NCBI RefSeq assembly: GCF_904848185.1
Contig: NC_051043.1
Coordinates: 5,125,896 to 5,189,895 of the forward strand
Direction: 5' to 3'
From: Acanthopagrus latus
Taxonomy: Eukaryota > Chordata > Actinopteri > Spariformes > Sparidae
Length of the DNA stretch: 64,000 nt
The notes beneath the pieces are model-generated. The model made no database searches. It had not been told where the DNA came from and worked only from the letters and a program-made list of their open reading frames with translations. This document shows positions 51,997-63,231 of this stretch, in pieces (within the stretch, counting starts at the first letter, position 1; each line of letters starts with the position of its first letter). A program made the translations under genes and the position numbers.

Positions 51997-54124
51997 TCAG
52001 TGACCTTTTCTGATCTGTGAGATATCGTTGTCTTGCATTGTCGGGATTACAGGAGCTATATGAGACAACATGCAAAGAAAGAGTGTAGGGGAAGTAAGAC
52101 ACGGTCATGTTATAGTTGCAGAACTGCTTTAACAAAACTAAAGTTGAAACTAGAGTTGTCCTGACAGAACATATTACCAAATGTGTGAAACAGCTAGCAA
52201 TTATTTACAGCCATCCAAGTGGTAGACTTTGTGTTACAGAGAGCCACAAATACATCATACCCATAGAATGCAGTTAAAGACTCCTTGTGGAAACACGGCT
52301 ACCTCGGGTTTCCTGGCCTTGTATTTTGTGGTTCTTTTTATTCTCATATTCCACTGAACAGAGCAATTTAGCCTATTATTTTAGGATCACATGTCTGTGC
52401 AGCCATATAATGCTGTCACTTAAACAATTCATCCAGTTTATTAGGACTTTCAGCAATGGCCGATGCTTATTTACCATCACATGTTGCCACGCATTATGTT
52501 ATTCACTGAGGAATATTTTAGAGAGGTACAAACCATTGACATTCTTCTCAGTGAAGAATCTGCAGCCTGAAAGTAGTTTATTGAAATCAAACATCAGTGA
52601 GGCACATAGCCGGCCAATTTGGTGGTTTTATTAGTCATTTGGCTGCCGTATGGTCTCACTTTCCGTACAACCAACATACAGCGGTAACACTATGGGAGGC
52701 TGTTGCACAGCTGTGCCACTTCATGAATATATTTCTCCCTTTGGGTACATTTTTTAACACAGTGGGGGCAGGAGCAAAAACACTGCTGAGGATTAGGCAG
52801 AGAATGTGACTGGACATCCAGCAGGAAAAGGAGCCTGTTCGGTGATAAATTCATTTTATTATCAGCCATCTGAGACCAAAGAAATTTATTGTTTTATACT
52901 CTGCTACTTGGCCTGGGTGACTTTGCGAGTGGCCGATTTTCCACAATCCAGAAAAAAACGTCTCAAGAGAACTTACAATAGGAAACCATCTTCACAAGAC
53001 ATCAGTTAGGCAGACTATTATCAAATGAAATGTGCATGACTTAATTTTCACACAGATGGCTGATCATTTACTTAAGGCTATAAAGTAACATGTAAATAGT
53101 AAAGTTTATCAGCTTTGATGGCTCCTTCATCCTGGTTAAACTGCAGGAGTTCAGGCACTGAAGGGACATTCTGAGGTGGATTTGTTGTTTTCTAGCACCC
53201 TCTAGTGGGTCAAAGTTGCACACACTTCAGATCTTCCTCTACATGGCATTCATACAAAATGACTGCAGCAGCATGAGAATACCACACATTGTTTCACACA
53301 TTGTACATGACATAAATACAGGATCACACATACGTATACATGATCACTGAGTTTTCATGCATACGTAATTGCAGTTGTATTAATATATATTAATATAAGT
53401 ACTTCTATTTCGCATTTTTCCCCTCTCCATGAAGCTCAAAATGGTATGTCTCACTGGTCAAGGTGGAGTCAGTTCTGTGCAGGTGTCCAGAACAAGCCCA
53501 GACACTGGTTTCATTCTCTCTCCTGTTCGTCTCCTTGCATACACCCTTGTAATACTGCCATAAATCCCAAACTTACATTAGTCAGTAAATACTACTTATT
53601 CCAGTCATACATTTTATGATTCTGGTATTTCTTAGCCCACTCAAGTATTTTGTCCTCCTCCTAAGAAGTGATTTAAAAACTGCTACAGAAAATCAACACA
53701 TCAAGCTTTGTTTGTTGATCAGTTTTGGTTTGCCTGACAGTGCTTTGGATACAACTGATCCAGTTTCAGAGGGACGACGTTCATGCACCGCCCCCTTAAA
53801 ACCTTTAGTCTAGTTATGATTTGAACACCCCTGAAAGCTTTGAAGAAGTACTAGAAGACCAAACGCTTGGAGTCCACGTCAGCTCCAAGTGCACACTTGC
53901 ATTGAATCCAAAGGAGGATATAACAAGTATTAAGATATTCTGAAATTCATGACATTTTTCAATGATACATCTTTGTCCCCACACTGTAACTGTGCCTATG
54001 ATCTATTGTATAAAAAAATAGTATTACATTAATACCAAAGTAGAAGTATGTCGACTGGTACTGCCAGACTTTTGCACCCTGCTATACACAAGTAAAGGTT
54101 TCTTTGAGAGACACAAAAGACAAA

Positions 54125-57100
54125 TCAGAGCCAAATCAGCGTCTTTATTTTACAAACGCATTATTCTATTGACATTTTTTCATATAATAAAAAAGCAATT
54201 TACAAGCTTAAGAACCAAAATGAAGCAGCACAGAATGATTATGAGTAAAATATATAATTTGAATAAATATATTTTATTTCATGCTATAAAATAAATTCAT
54301 AAATGGCAATAGATACAACATCAGCTCTAGCTAGCTTCATTTACTTCATAGTTGTACAAAACAGTAGAGTTCTGAGGTTCACAGTTGGGTTGTGAGGTTG
54401 TGTGTAGAGTGGACAGAACAGGAGTTGGGACACTTCGGCTGCCATAGCTTCAGTTTAGGGTCTCCAGTGTTTCTCGAGCGTCAGCTCTGTGGAAAATATG
54501 GGCTCATTGAGACCTTGAGGCAGAATGTTTGGGAACCACTGACTGAGGACTTGTTTCCCCACCTGAAGAGAAGTGCACAATTATACTATGGACATAAGAT
54601 GTATGTCCAATGAGACCACTTTTAACACTATATACCCTGAGTTCTAAGTTTTTTTTTTTGCCTTGTCACCAAATACATGAGCCAGAGACGTTGTAGCGCA
54701 GCATTTAGGGAGTTGTAAAAGGAAAAGGAGCAATAGCTGAAAACTTTCCCACTGATCCTAAACAACTACAACTACAGTCTCAGTGCCTGAGGAGCCAAAG
54801 GAGACCACTGAACATCAGCATGACAACAGACCGCCCGCTCCCAAAACAGTGGCTATACAGCCCCAAATCCCTTTCATTATTTGACACAGCTGGAGGTACA
54901 ACTCTGAACAGTGCCACTAAGTTCGACGACTGAACCACACGCTCAGTTCTTGTGTTGCAGTTTACTGACTACCACTGGATCTCGACGAGCATTTAGCAAC
55001 ACCACTTTTTTCGCTTTTATATTTTTTTTTTTTCTGAGGAGGAAGCCAACCAGTCCAAAGTTTCAGAAAATATATAAAAAATAAATCGATATCAAATTTT
55101 CCTGGTCCTACTTCAATTCAACAGCTCCCTGACATTCAGTTAGTTTGATAGACGACAGGCCAATATTTCAATAGGCTTGATGATCCCAATACACCACTTT
55201 TAAAAAGGTTATTGCTCTTTTCTTATAATACACAGTGGACAGAAACTGACAGAAAAGCTATGGAAGACTTAAGATTTTTTTCTAAGCCTGTATCAGTGTT
55301 TGTAAACTACCTGAAGTGAGTTTATTATAAAAAGAATAGGACGAGCTGCAATTTCAAAAAGTAGTCTGACAGCCTTCCCTGTAAACACTTCCTTTTGATT
55401 ACTTGTGGCCCATAATGCATCTCCTGTTCCTTTTCGGAGGTGTGGAACTAAGAGTCGATTCGAGTGTGTCAAGTTCAGTTGGTTGTGTGGGCGTACTATC
55501 ACTTAAGTAATGACAGTTGATGAAAAGCATTAAAACAATTTCCCCTCCATTCACCTTTGATGATTACATGGACTTGTTTACTCATTTGATGATAAAAGAA
55601 AAAAAAAATCTGACTAGTCTAAAAGCACCGTTTAAGGGGAAAGGTCCCTACCGAAGTGATTGAGGCCATCACAGCTGAGTCCCTTCAGGGTAACTACAGT
55701 TAAACGAAACTTCCAGGAGGGAATTTACTATCACTGAAAAACTGTAAGTGCACAATTGATAACACAAATACAAGAAAACTCAAATTAAAAAAAAAAAAAA
55801 TATCCATTGGCAATTTTATACAATTTTGTGGCTGAGCAACGTGCAATTAAGCTACAGTATATGAGAGTAAGCTTTTTTTTTTTTTCTCCGCAAATATTCA
55901 GTTTGTCTGCTAAATACCCGAGCAGCTGTTCCCCTTGCCAGATGCCAAGAGAACAGAGAGGAAGTAGATTTGCGTTTCTCATGCATCTCCTTCCTTCATT
56001 TAAATGCCTAAAACTATAGTACACTGCTAAGATTGTCCTCAGTGGTTAGAGAGGAGGGATACAGTATAGTCTCTGAACATAGGGCAATGGCCTGCAGAGA
56101 ACAAGTCTGCCTCATTTGATTGTAATCAATTGCTACAAAAGCAGTTAAACCTTTAAATCAGTTGTCCACCACGTTGACAGAAATAATAAAAAGTGAAAAC
56201 GGGGGATCGGACTCCAACTACAAAATGGACAAGAATTACATGAATTAATTTCTTTTCATTCTTGGCACCACTTCACAATAAATGATGTGGCCATATCTTA
56301 TTATAATCTCTCTGTTCAATCCATTAAAAAATGAAAGAGGCACAGGAATCTAAGTGCCAGAATCTAAAATGTAAAGCTTGTGGCAAGGCACTAAGTTTAA
56401 GATGCCACTTTTTGTGAAGTATTCTCTCTTTTGTTTACATTGGCTTTAAACAATTACAATACCTATTGCACAACTTTTATATTGTCAGCTTTCGTATGGC
56501 TTAATATATGTTACTTATGACTTCGCTGCGTAATGAATTCTTAGCAAATTGTTCAAATTGTACACAAGTGATTGTTATAAGCTGGGAAACATACATTCCT
56601 TGCAAACTGCAATGAACTAGACCTACATTAAATTAGGAACTTATTCTTTTTAATGAGCATTCAATTACACAATACAGTCAATAAATTTACTGTCAAAAAT
56701 CACCCATCAGTCTTTGGTGTGAACTCTTGGCACAAAATTGTTTTAGCAGTTTGTACCCTTTAACTCACAAAACATTGCTGACAATAATGCAAGAAGGTAT
56801 GCATTTCCTATTTTTTTCTAGATAAAGGGCAAGAATCATCATAGGCAGATTAAAGTAATTTATTTCTTTCCAAAATTATTTGGAAACTGATTTGTTGAGG
56901 TCAGATCAGCTGTCACATCTGCAAACCACATCTGTAGCTGGCAGAAATTAACTTGAATTGGTAACATTCATCTAAAACGTATTGTAAAGGTGGACATATG
57001 ATGAAGTGTTTGTGGTAAATCCTTTGACATAAAATGAACGGAAAGCTAGCTATACCGATTTTTTGCAAAAACCCTCTAAAGCTTGGTTTGCTATCCTAAC

Positions 57101-59174
57101 TCTTAATGAGTGAAGACGATGACAGCACATTCAGTGGAATAAAAGGACTGCTCTCTTGACATAACATTACACATAAGCAATAAAACAGCAAATTCTCGCA
57201 CCAAATGCACACAAAGTAGAAAATTATATAACTGTGAAATAATCCATCTCAATTTGTTGGCACAAATTCAGCATGGACCAGACGGGACAAAATAAAAGCA
57301 TAAAGCAGGTGCTCTTCTAAAAAGGCATTAACCAGCTGGATGGCAAATAAGAAACCAGGATAGCACAAAGGGGACCACCCAGCTGAGCATTAAATTTGCT
57401 AAATATGACATGATAACCAATCAGGCCTTTTATGTATTCACTATGAATGCAGATTATCTTAAATCACAATGGAAATAAAACCAAGTCTCTATATACTAAC
57501 ACCACCCCCATCCCTGATCCCCATGGTTCAAACAGTATAGATAAAATATAATGTTGCCATATGCATGGCTTGTAGCCAATAGTATTCATGTGATTGCAGA
57601 GTCTCAACAAACCGCTGTGAAGCATGTACTACTCTGCTGCTGCACCAGAATTAAGACAGAAATTAGCACATTTTAATCAATGGGACAGCACCGACCCCAC
57701 CCACTAACTCTGCAAAGTGCATCAATACTTTGGATCACCACTTAACCCTACCAACATTTTACTCTTAGCTGTAATCTAGCTATGCCACAAGTGTCAACAC
57801 CAAAGTCGGACTGACAAATGCGGAAAACATATTCAAAGTCTGCGTTTGACCCCAACCAATACAGAGAAGAAAGATCACAGATCAATGGTCCCACCATAAA
57901 GGGTAGGACAGAATGAAAAAAAGGAAACAAGCTAGCTCTTTCAAATAATGGAAGAAAAACCATGTCAAAATGGCTGAGATTCCTTTGTTCTTTCTGTTTG
58001 CATATTATTCAGACTATGAAGATTTGTGTGAACAGACTCAGAGCTGTTCCTACTGTGCTGAGTTGAAGTACTCCTGTCTCTGTTAGACACTGAGTATAAA
58101 CCTAGAAGCCTACCCCAGGACAAAACAATTTACACATAGAATAATTCAGTATAAGTCCGCAATCAGAGTATAGAGGAATACAAATGACTTCACTGTATGG
58201 ACATAATTCACCCATTACATGGATGATAGCATCAAGAGCCACACCTTGGCCAACAAAGATCTGCAGTAGTGATGAGATAAAAAGTGTTTTGTGGAACCAA
58301 CATTATAAGACAGCAAAATCTTGAAAAGTATACAGAGCCATTTCTTACTCTATTCTCTCTATCACCAAAAACAGACATGAAGGAAATCTGGCAAATGTAA
58401 TGCACTCCTAACATAGCACCTTCTTAATCATAAATTTAACCTGGCTGACCATGAAACATTTGACAAGGACTTTGTCCCGAATCCATACAATCAGCAAGGA
58501 ATATTTCCCCTAAGTATCAAGGCTTTGTGTTGAGAGAATATTCTTTACAGGGTTTGGCAATAAGATACTGTACATACAACCTAAAACGGATTTCAAAACG
58601 GTGAATACATCTGTGCCTGGTAGGTTCTTGGCTATGAGGTAGAACCTGGTGAGTTTCGTTTAAGTTAAAATACTGTCTATTATGAGTATGTAGTTGCATC
58701 ATGAGGTATTGAACGGATATGTCACACGAAGCTTTGCACTGGCAGAAAAATCATTCCTTGTGAGTAAGTGACCTCCTGTGGCCACATGTGCAAAAACAGG
58801 TCAGGTAAAAAGGTGATATGACTAGCATCTTACCAGAGCTTTCACATTATCAATTATTGCAACATGCCTATATAACTCTGTAAATATGTTTTAAAAAACA
58901 TGGAAAGATAAAAAGAGAAAATCAATGAGGGGGTCGTGATTATTGTGACCTCCTCAAAAATAGTAAGTTGTTACTCCCTTTGCTTGAAAGAATCAAATTT
59001 CTATAAAGCACCCATTTGCTCTCTGCATTCACCATCTAACTTTCATAAAATTGACAGAAACTCTTGACGCAAGAAAAGTCCATAGTGGAGGGAGCCGATT
59101 CAAAAAGAAGTAAAGTCCTTTAAGTTGAGTTGAAATAAACATTTCTTAAAGCTTCCTTAACCTGAAGCAAGGAC
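54125..59174 (-). other. zbtb34: Probable long 3' UTR of zbtb34
   Basis: A 5-kb AT-rich stretch without any coding signal, directly downstream of the zbtb34 stop codon on the minus strand and closed by a good poly(A) signal. It contains few recognisable transposons, in contrast to the flanks, which is what a constrained UTR would look like. The extent is inferred from signals and from the long UTR of the mammalian gene, not observed. Confidence 0.5.
54144..54149 (-). terminator. zbtb34: Candidate distal polyadenylation signal of zbtb34
   Basis: Read on the minus strand, AATAAA is followed after about 25-30 nt by a T/GT-rich stretch (TTGTCTTTTGTGTCTC), as expected of a cleavage site near 54120-54128. 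Its distance from the stop codon, about 5 kb, fits the long 3' UTR known for mammalian ZBTB34. Nearer signals might also be used. Confidence 0.5.
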
Positions 59175-60704
59175 CTAAAAATCACATCTTGATGCTTGAG
59201 CCTCCTCCGGACTGCATTTTGAACTCTCCTCCATATCATTGGCTGGTGCCTCCTCTGCATATTGCGCCTCAAAGGCAATCCCCTCAGACGTATCCTCTTG
59301 GTCCTTCTGACCTGAGCCTCCCTCCGTCCTCTCTGGAGAGTCCACATGATTACTGCCCTCTGATACTCCCATGTGCTTCTTCCTCAGGTGCTGGTTAAGG
59401 GTGCCCTGAAATGGGAAGCATTTTCCACAGATCTGACAGTGGAAGGGCTTGTTGTCTGTGTGGCCACGGATGTGGTACTCCAGCTGGTCTTTTCTTGTAT
59501 ACTTCTTGCCACAGAACTTACAAACAAATGGGGTGATTCCCATGTGCAGGCGCATGTGACGATCCAGGCTCCCTTTCTGATTGAAGGTCTTCCCACAGTA
59601 TATGCAAATGAGTCTCTCATTGTAGGGGTACCACTGGCTCCGCTGGCAGCGCTCTCGCACATCGTTCTCCAACCCTGCAGGTCCCACAGCTGATTCGCTG
59701 TCATCTGAGCCTGGTTTGATATGACTAAGCACCCCTGCGGGGATGGCCAAGGGACGCCTTGCCCTGGCTCGCCCACCTCTGAAGCCACTGAGTATCGAGC
59801 GGGAAGGACTGGAGTTGCTGAGGTTGACAAAGCAAGGGGAGGTCAGCCCTGAGTAAGAATAGGTAGCAGACTGGATGACAGGACCATAGGAACCCACACT
59901 AACAGCCAAAACCTGTTCTCCATCCACCAACTCTGTGTGGTAGCCATCATCACCAGCTGAAGAACTATCGGAGTAAGAGGGCCTGTCGGGCTTCTCTATC
60001 TTCACATGCACATCTGTTACTTGCCCATCTTTGCCAATCAGTTCCACTTGCTCTGTTTCTCCCTCCATGGGAGCATCATGTTCTGACACGCTATCACTGC
60101 TGCCTCGGTCCGACTGGCCCTCCTCTTGCTGCGGCCGCCCCCGGCCCAGGCCTTTTGCAGCCAGCTCAAAGCGCGCTTCGTGTCCTGCCTGATTCTGCCG
60201 GGAGTAGTAAGGGGGGGAGATCTGGGTAGGGTTTATAAAGAGGTTGCTGTCATTGACCCCATTGTGGCTGGTCTGCAGGTCGTCCTTCTCTGGGCTGCAG
60301 ACGGTAACTGGGATACTGATCTTGGAGTGGATGCTCTCCAGGATTTGGGTACACTTGTCAATGATGGCCTGCATCTGCAGAAAGCTAGCTGCAGTGAGGA
60401 AACTGATGATATCCTTGAGCTGCAGGGACATGTGTCCTGTGTAGCAGAATGCAAGAAGCTTCTCAAACACCTCAGGGCTTTTGATGACCGAGATGGAAAG
60501 GCCACTCATGGTGCTGAGGGCTGAGTGGTCACGAAAGTAGGGTGAACTAGCTGCCAGCACAGCCTTGTGGGCTCGAAATGGCTGGCCCTGAATGTGAACA
60601 ATGATGTCACACAACTTCCCTTGCAGCCGCAGCTCGTTGAGCTGGGTCAGTACAGTGTTACTGAACTCCGGCACATCAAACTCGATGTAGCTGCCGTCGT
60701 CCAT
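59175..60704 (-). CDS. zbtb34: Zinc finger and BTB domain-containing protein 34
   Basis: A single coding exon of 509 codons plus stop (TAG at 59177-59175); human ZBTB34 has about 500. Residues about 20-125 are the BTB/POZ domain (LCDIIVHIQGQPFRAHKAVLA, HSALSTMSGLSISVIK), which mediates dimerisation and co-repressor binding. Residues 197-260 are acidic/serine-rich with SDSSSAGDDGYHTELVDGEQ, also found in mammalian ZBTB34, and VKIE at 234-237 fits a sumoylation site. Three C2H2 fingers lie at C367-H387, C395-H415 and C423-H444; the third has a four-residue gap between its histidines. Family knowledge: a nuclear DNA-binding transcriptional repressor. The sequence matches ZBTB34 rather than the neighbouring paralogue ZBTB43 in the BTB domain and the DGYHTE segment. 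A splice acceptor lies just upstream at 60738-60740. Confidence 0.96.
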   Translation of the reverse strand: MDDGSYIEFDVPEFSNTVLTQLNELRLQGKLCDIIVHIQGQPFRAHKAVLAASSPYFRDHSALSTMSGLSISVIKSPEVFEKLLAFCYTGHMSLQLKDIISFLTAASFLQMQAIIDKCTQILESIHSKISIPVTVCSPEKDDLQTSHNGVNDSNLFINPTQISPPYYSRQNQAGHEARFELAAKGLGRGRPQQEEGQSDRGSSDSVSEHDAPMEGETEQVELIGKDGQVTDVHVKIEKPDRPSYSDSSSAGDDGYHTELVDGEQVLAVSVGSYGPVIQSATYSYSGLTSPCFVNLSNSSPSRSILSGFRGGRARARRPLAIPAGVLSHIKPGSDDSESAVGPAGLENDVRERCQRSQWYPYNERLICIYCGKTFNQKGSLDRHMRLHMGITPFVCKFCGKKYTRKDQLEYHIRGHTDNKPFHCQICGKCFPFQGTLNQHLRKKHMGVSEGSNHVDSPERTEGGSGQKDQEDTSEGIAFEAQYAEEAPANDMEESSKCSPEEAQASRCDF

Positions 60705-60740
60705 TTCTTGGATATGTTTCTCCAGTTTGCCGACTGCCTG
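60705..60740 (-). promoter_or_regulatory. zbtb34: Splice acceptor and 5' UTR of the zbtb34 coding exon
   Basis: On the minus strand a pyrimidine tract (CTTTTCCTTTTCCCACCAG) ends at 60738 and the exon starts at 60737. The 33 nt up to the ATG are open in the same frame (AVGKLEKHIQE), so an in-frame upstream exon could lengthen the N-terminus. The ATG at 60704 gives the N-terminus expected from mammalian ZBTB34 (MD-SxxIxFDVPE) and is preferred. The upstream exon and promoter were not located. Confidence 0.7.
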
Positions 60741-60950
60741 GTGGGAAAAGGAAAAGAAAACATTAGGTTTTGAAACCTGGCACTTGGAATGATTTTACTT
60801 TTACTTTTCCCCATTTCACAAAAAGCTACTGTGCTGTTTTTGTAAGACAAATGAGACAGAAGGAAAGATGAGCAATGAATAAAGGTTTACTTTATACAAA
60901 TGATCTGAAAAAAGAAACTAAATTCATCACAGCAAACACAGCACATTATA

Positions 60951-62716
60951 CAGTGGGACTTGAGAGTTTGCGAATCCTAATCTAAAATATTTCTGCATAA
61001 ACATGAGCTAAAACATCATCAGAATTTAATGCAATTATTAAAAGTAGATAAAGAGAACCCAACTAAACAAATGAGACACAAATATTACAGTTGGTCATTC
61101 GTTTGTTGAGGAAAATAATCCAATATCACATATTTGGGAGTGGCAAAAGTATGTGAACCATTGCTTTCAGTATCTGGTGTAACACCTTTGTGCAGCAATA
61201 ACTGCAACTAAACATTTCCAGTAACTGTTGGTTTGTCCCGCACTTTGGCTTGGAGGACATTTAGCCCATTCCTCCGTGCAGACAAGCCTCAGCTCTGGGA
61301 TTTTAGGTGGTTTCTCACATGAAGCGCTCGCGTTGGTCCTTACAGAACATTTCGATTGGATTAAGGTCAGGACTTGGACTTGGCCCTTCCAAAATATTAA
61401 CTTTATTTTTCTTTAACCATTCTTTGGTAGAACGATTTGTGTGCTTAGGGTCGTTGCATTGTTGCATGACCTACATTCTTCTGAGCTTCAGTGCAGGGAC
61501 AGATTACTTGACATCTTCCTTTAGAATTTGCTGGTAGATTTCAGAAGTCATTCTTCCATCAAACATGGAAAGCCATCCTTGCCCAGATGCAGCAAAACAG
61601 GCCCAAACCATGATACTACCACCACCATGTTTCGCAGATGGGATAAGGTTCATATACTGGAATGCAGTATTTTCCTATCTCCAAACACAACACTTCTCAT
61701 TAACAAAAAGTTCTATTTTGGTCCTGTCTGGTGGACTCCTGAAGGTAATTTGTGACCTCGCTGATGATTATAGGTCTTGCTCTTGCAGTAATATTTATTG
61801 GTCGACCACTCCAGGGGAGGGTAACAATTTGCGCTGGATGATGTATCGTTTGAGCATTGTCAACGTGATGTTCATGTGCACAATAGTCACATGGCAGGGC
61901 CTGCGATGTAGGAGGCAAATTATAACTCATCTAATTTCAAGGGTACCTGACACACACTGTGCATGCAGACTCCGCATGCGCAGCGATCCACCAATCACAT
62001 TAGTTCTTAATCAGTGTGCCAAAGCAGACCAGCCCCTGCACATGGAATGAGTCGCTGGTAACAACATTGAAAAATTAGCAACGAACAAGAGAAAACTGCC
62101 AAAAAACGAAGACTTGTTTGCAAAAAGAAAAGCAATGTCAGTATTCTGGATCAAACACGTGTTCTGTATCGACAGTGCCTTGCATCTGTTGCCACAACGA
62201 GAGGTAACACAACTTGTTTGACCATTTATGTCACAGCTCAGTACAACAAGAACAGGTAAGATCAGTGCAGTTTAACTGTCCACAAGATAGCAGCAGTGCA
62301 GCATAACATGAAGTGCTATTTAGGTCATCTGATGAAAATTCCTGGATTTTTTCATATTGCAATATGTATCGCAGGGTTGAAAAAAAAAAATTGCATTTTT
62401 TTTCCAATATCGTGCAGCCCTAGTAACAGTATTTGTGAATTTCCTTAATTTGTACACAATATGTCTGACTGTGGATTGGTGGAGTCCAAACTCTTTGGAG
62501 ATGGTTTTGTAACCTTTCCAGTCTCATGAGGATCAGAAAATCTTTTTCTTAGGTCCTCAGAAAACTCCTTTGTTCATGCCATGATGCACTTTCACAACCG
62601 GATGTGAAGATCAGACTTTGATAGATCCCTGTCCAAGAACAGGACACCCACTGATTGTCTGATTGTCATCCTATTAAATAACTCTAATTTCACCATCAAA
62701 TTAACTGCCAATCCTA
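60951..62716 (-). mobile_element. Tc1/mariner-type element, decayed and interrupted
   Basis: The left end starts CAGTGGGACTTGAGAG directly after a TA (60949-60950), the Tc1 target. The following terminal region and transposase are the reverse complement of a Tc1-like family widespread in fish; recognisable plus-strand phrases are 'catgatactaccaccacc', 'ggtcgaccactccagggg' and 'gtctgactgtggattggtgg'. The transposase therefore reads on the minus strand but is broken by an internal deletion near 61726, by many small indels and by a hAT element at 61829-62422. The right inverted repeat appears truncated, so the end is approximate. No functional DDE transposase remains. Confidence 0.85.
61829..62422 (+). 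mobile_element. hAT-type element nested inside the Tc1 element
   Basis: The left end TTGCGCTGGATGATGTATCG and the right end ATCGTGCAGCCCTA are degraded inverted repeats of a TAGGGCTGNACGAT type. They are flanked by GTAACAAT (61821-61828) and GTAACAGT (62423-62430), which agree at 7 of 8. Removing the insert rejoins the Tc1 sequence ('gggagggtaacaat' to 'tgaatttcctt'), which proves the order of insertion. On the plus strand, about 62090-62250 encodes a frameshifted remnant of a BED finger (SVFW, then in another frame CLASVATTRGNTT). It is 594 bp and non-autonomous. Confidence 0.85.
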
Positions 62717-62902
62717 GATCCCCAATGTTTTCACATTTTATGAAAAGCTTCAGTTTTCATAATGGGTCTAACACCAATTTTAACCATTTGTTGTTACAAC
62801 ATACGGGAAGAATAGAAAATACCAGTTGTATTCTTGGAATGGTACTACATCGACAGAATGAAGTTTAAGTACTAAAAGGAGGAGAACCAAATCAATATAT
62901 TG

Positions 62903-63223
62903 TAGGGATGCCCAATATACATCAGACCGATAAATTATCTGGCCGATATTGGAAAATGTATATTATTGACAGAAAATCTAATAAACTGATGAGTAAATAA
63001 ACAAGGGGTTTAACACAATGAATCTTATTAGAGCTATGAATAATAAAGCATCCACCTTTGCCTGCTACATCTTAGTCTTTTAACCTTCAGGGGTGCATAA
63101 ATTACAGGTTATGAACTTATTTTTAAAATACAAAAATTGATAATCATATTATTTTCAGTTATCAGTATAGCTGATGAAATCAGGTAAATATCGCTTATCT
63201 GCATCGGCTGAAAAAAAACCTTA
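62903..63223. mobile_element. hAT-type relic
   Basis: The left end reads TAGGGATGCCCAATATACATC, with 'ccgataaattatctggcc' and 'gatattgg' inside; the right end reads CATCGGCTG, then an A run and CCTTA. Flanking 8-mers ATATATTG (62895-62902) and ATTTATTG (63224-63231) agree at 7 of 8. It is 321 bp without transposase, and related by its TAGGG end and CGAT-rich termini to the other hAT relics in this window. Confidence 0.6.
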
Positions 63224-63231
63224 ATTTATTG

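Larger units (their letters stand above)
43213..54124. other. Intergenic stretch between angptl2 and zbtb34
   Basis: No gene recognised. In human, 5' exons of RALGPS1 occupy the equivalent interval, but I found no RasGEF- or PH-like exon on the minus strand here. Recognisable content is the hAT relic at 46805-47194, a perfect hairpin at 46246-46274 within a probable retroposon tail, a locally CpG-richer patch at about 51030-51340, and the tandem-array element at 51467-51996. The longest open frames (115 codons or fewer) look like chance. Confidence 0.5.

Noticed and set aside
59384..60524. Several open frames of 90-148 codons overlapping zbtb34
   Set aside because: Alternative-frame and antisense shadows of the zbtb34 coding exon.
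61565..62050. 161-codon plus-strand open frame
   Set aside because: It runs antisense through the decayed Tc1 transposase and into the nested hAT element; not a gene.
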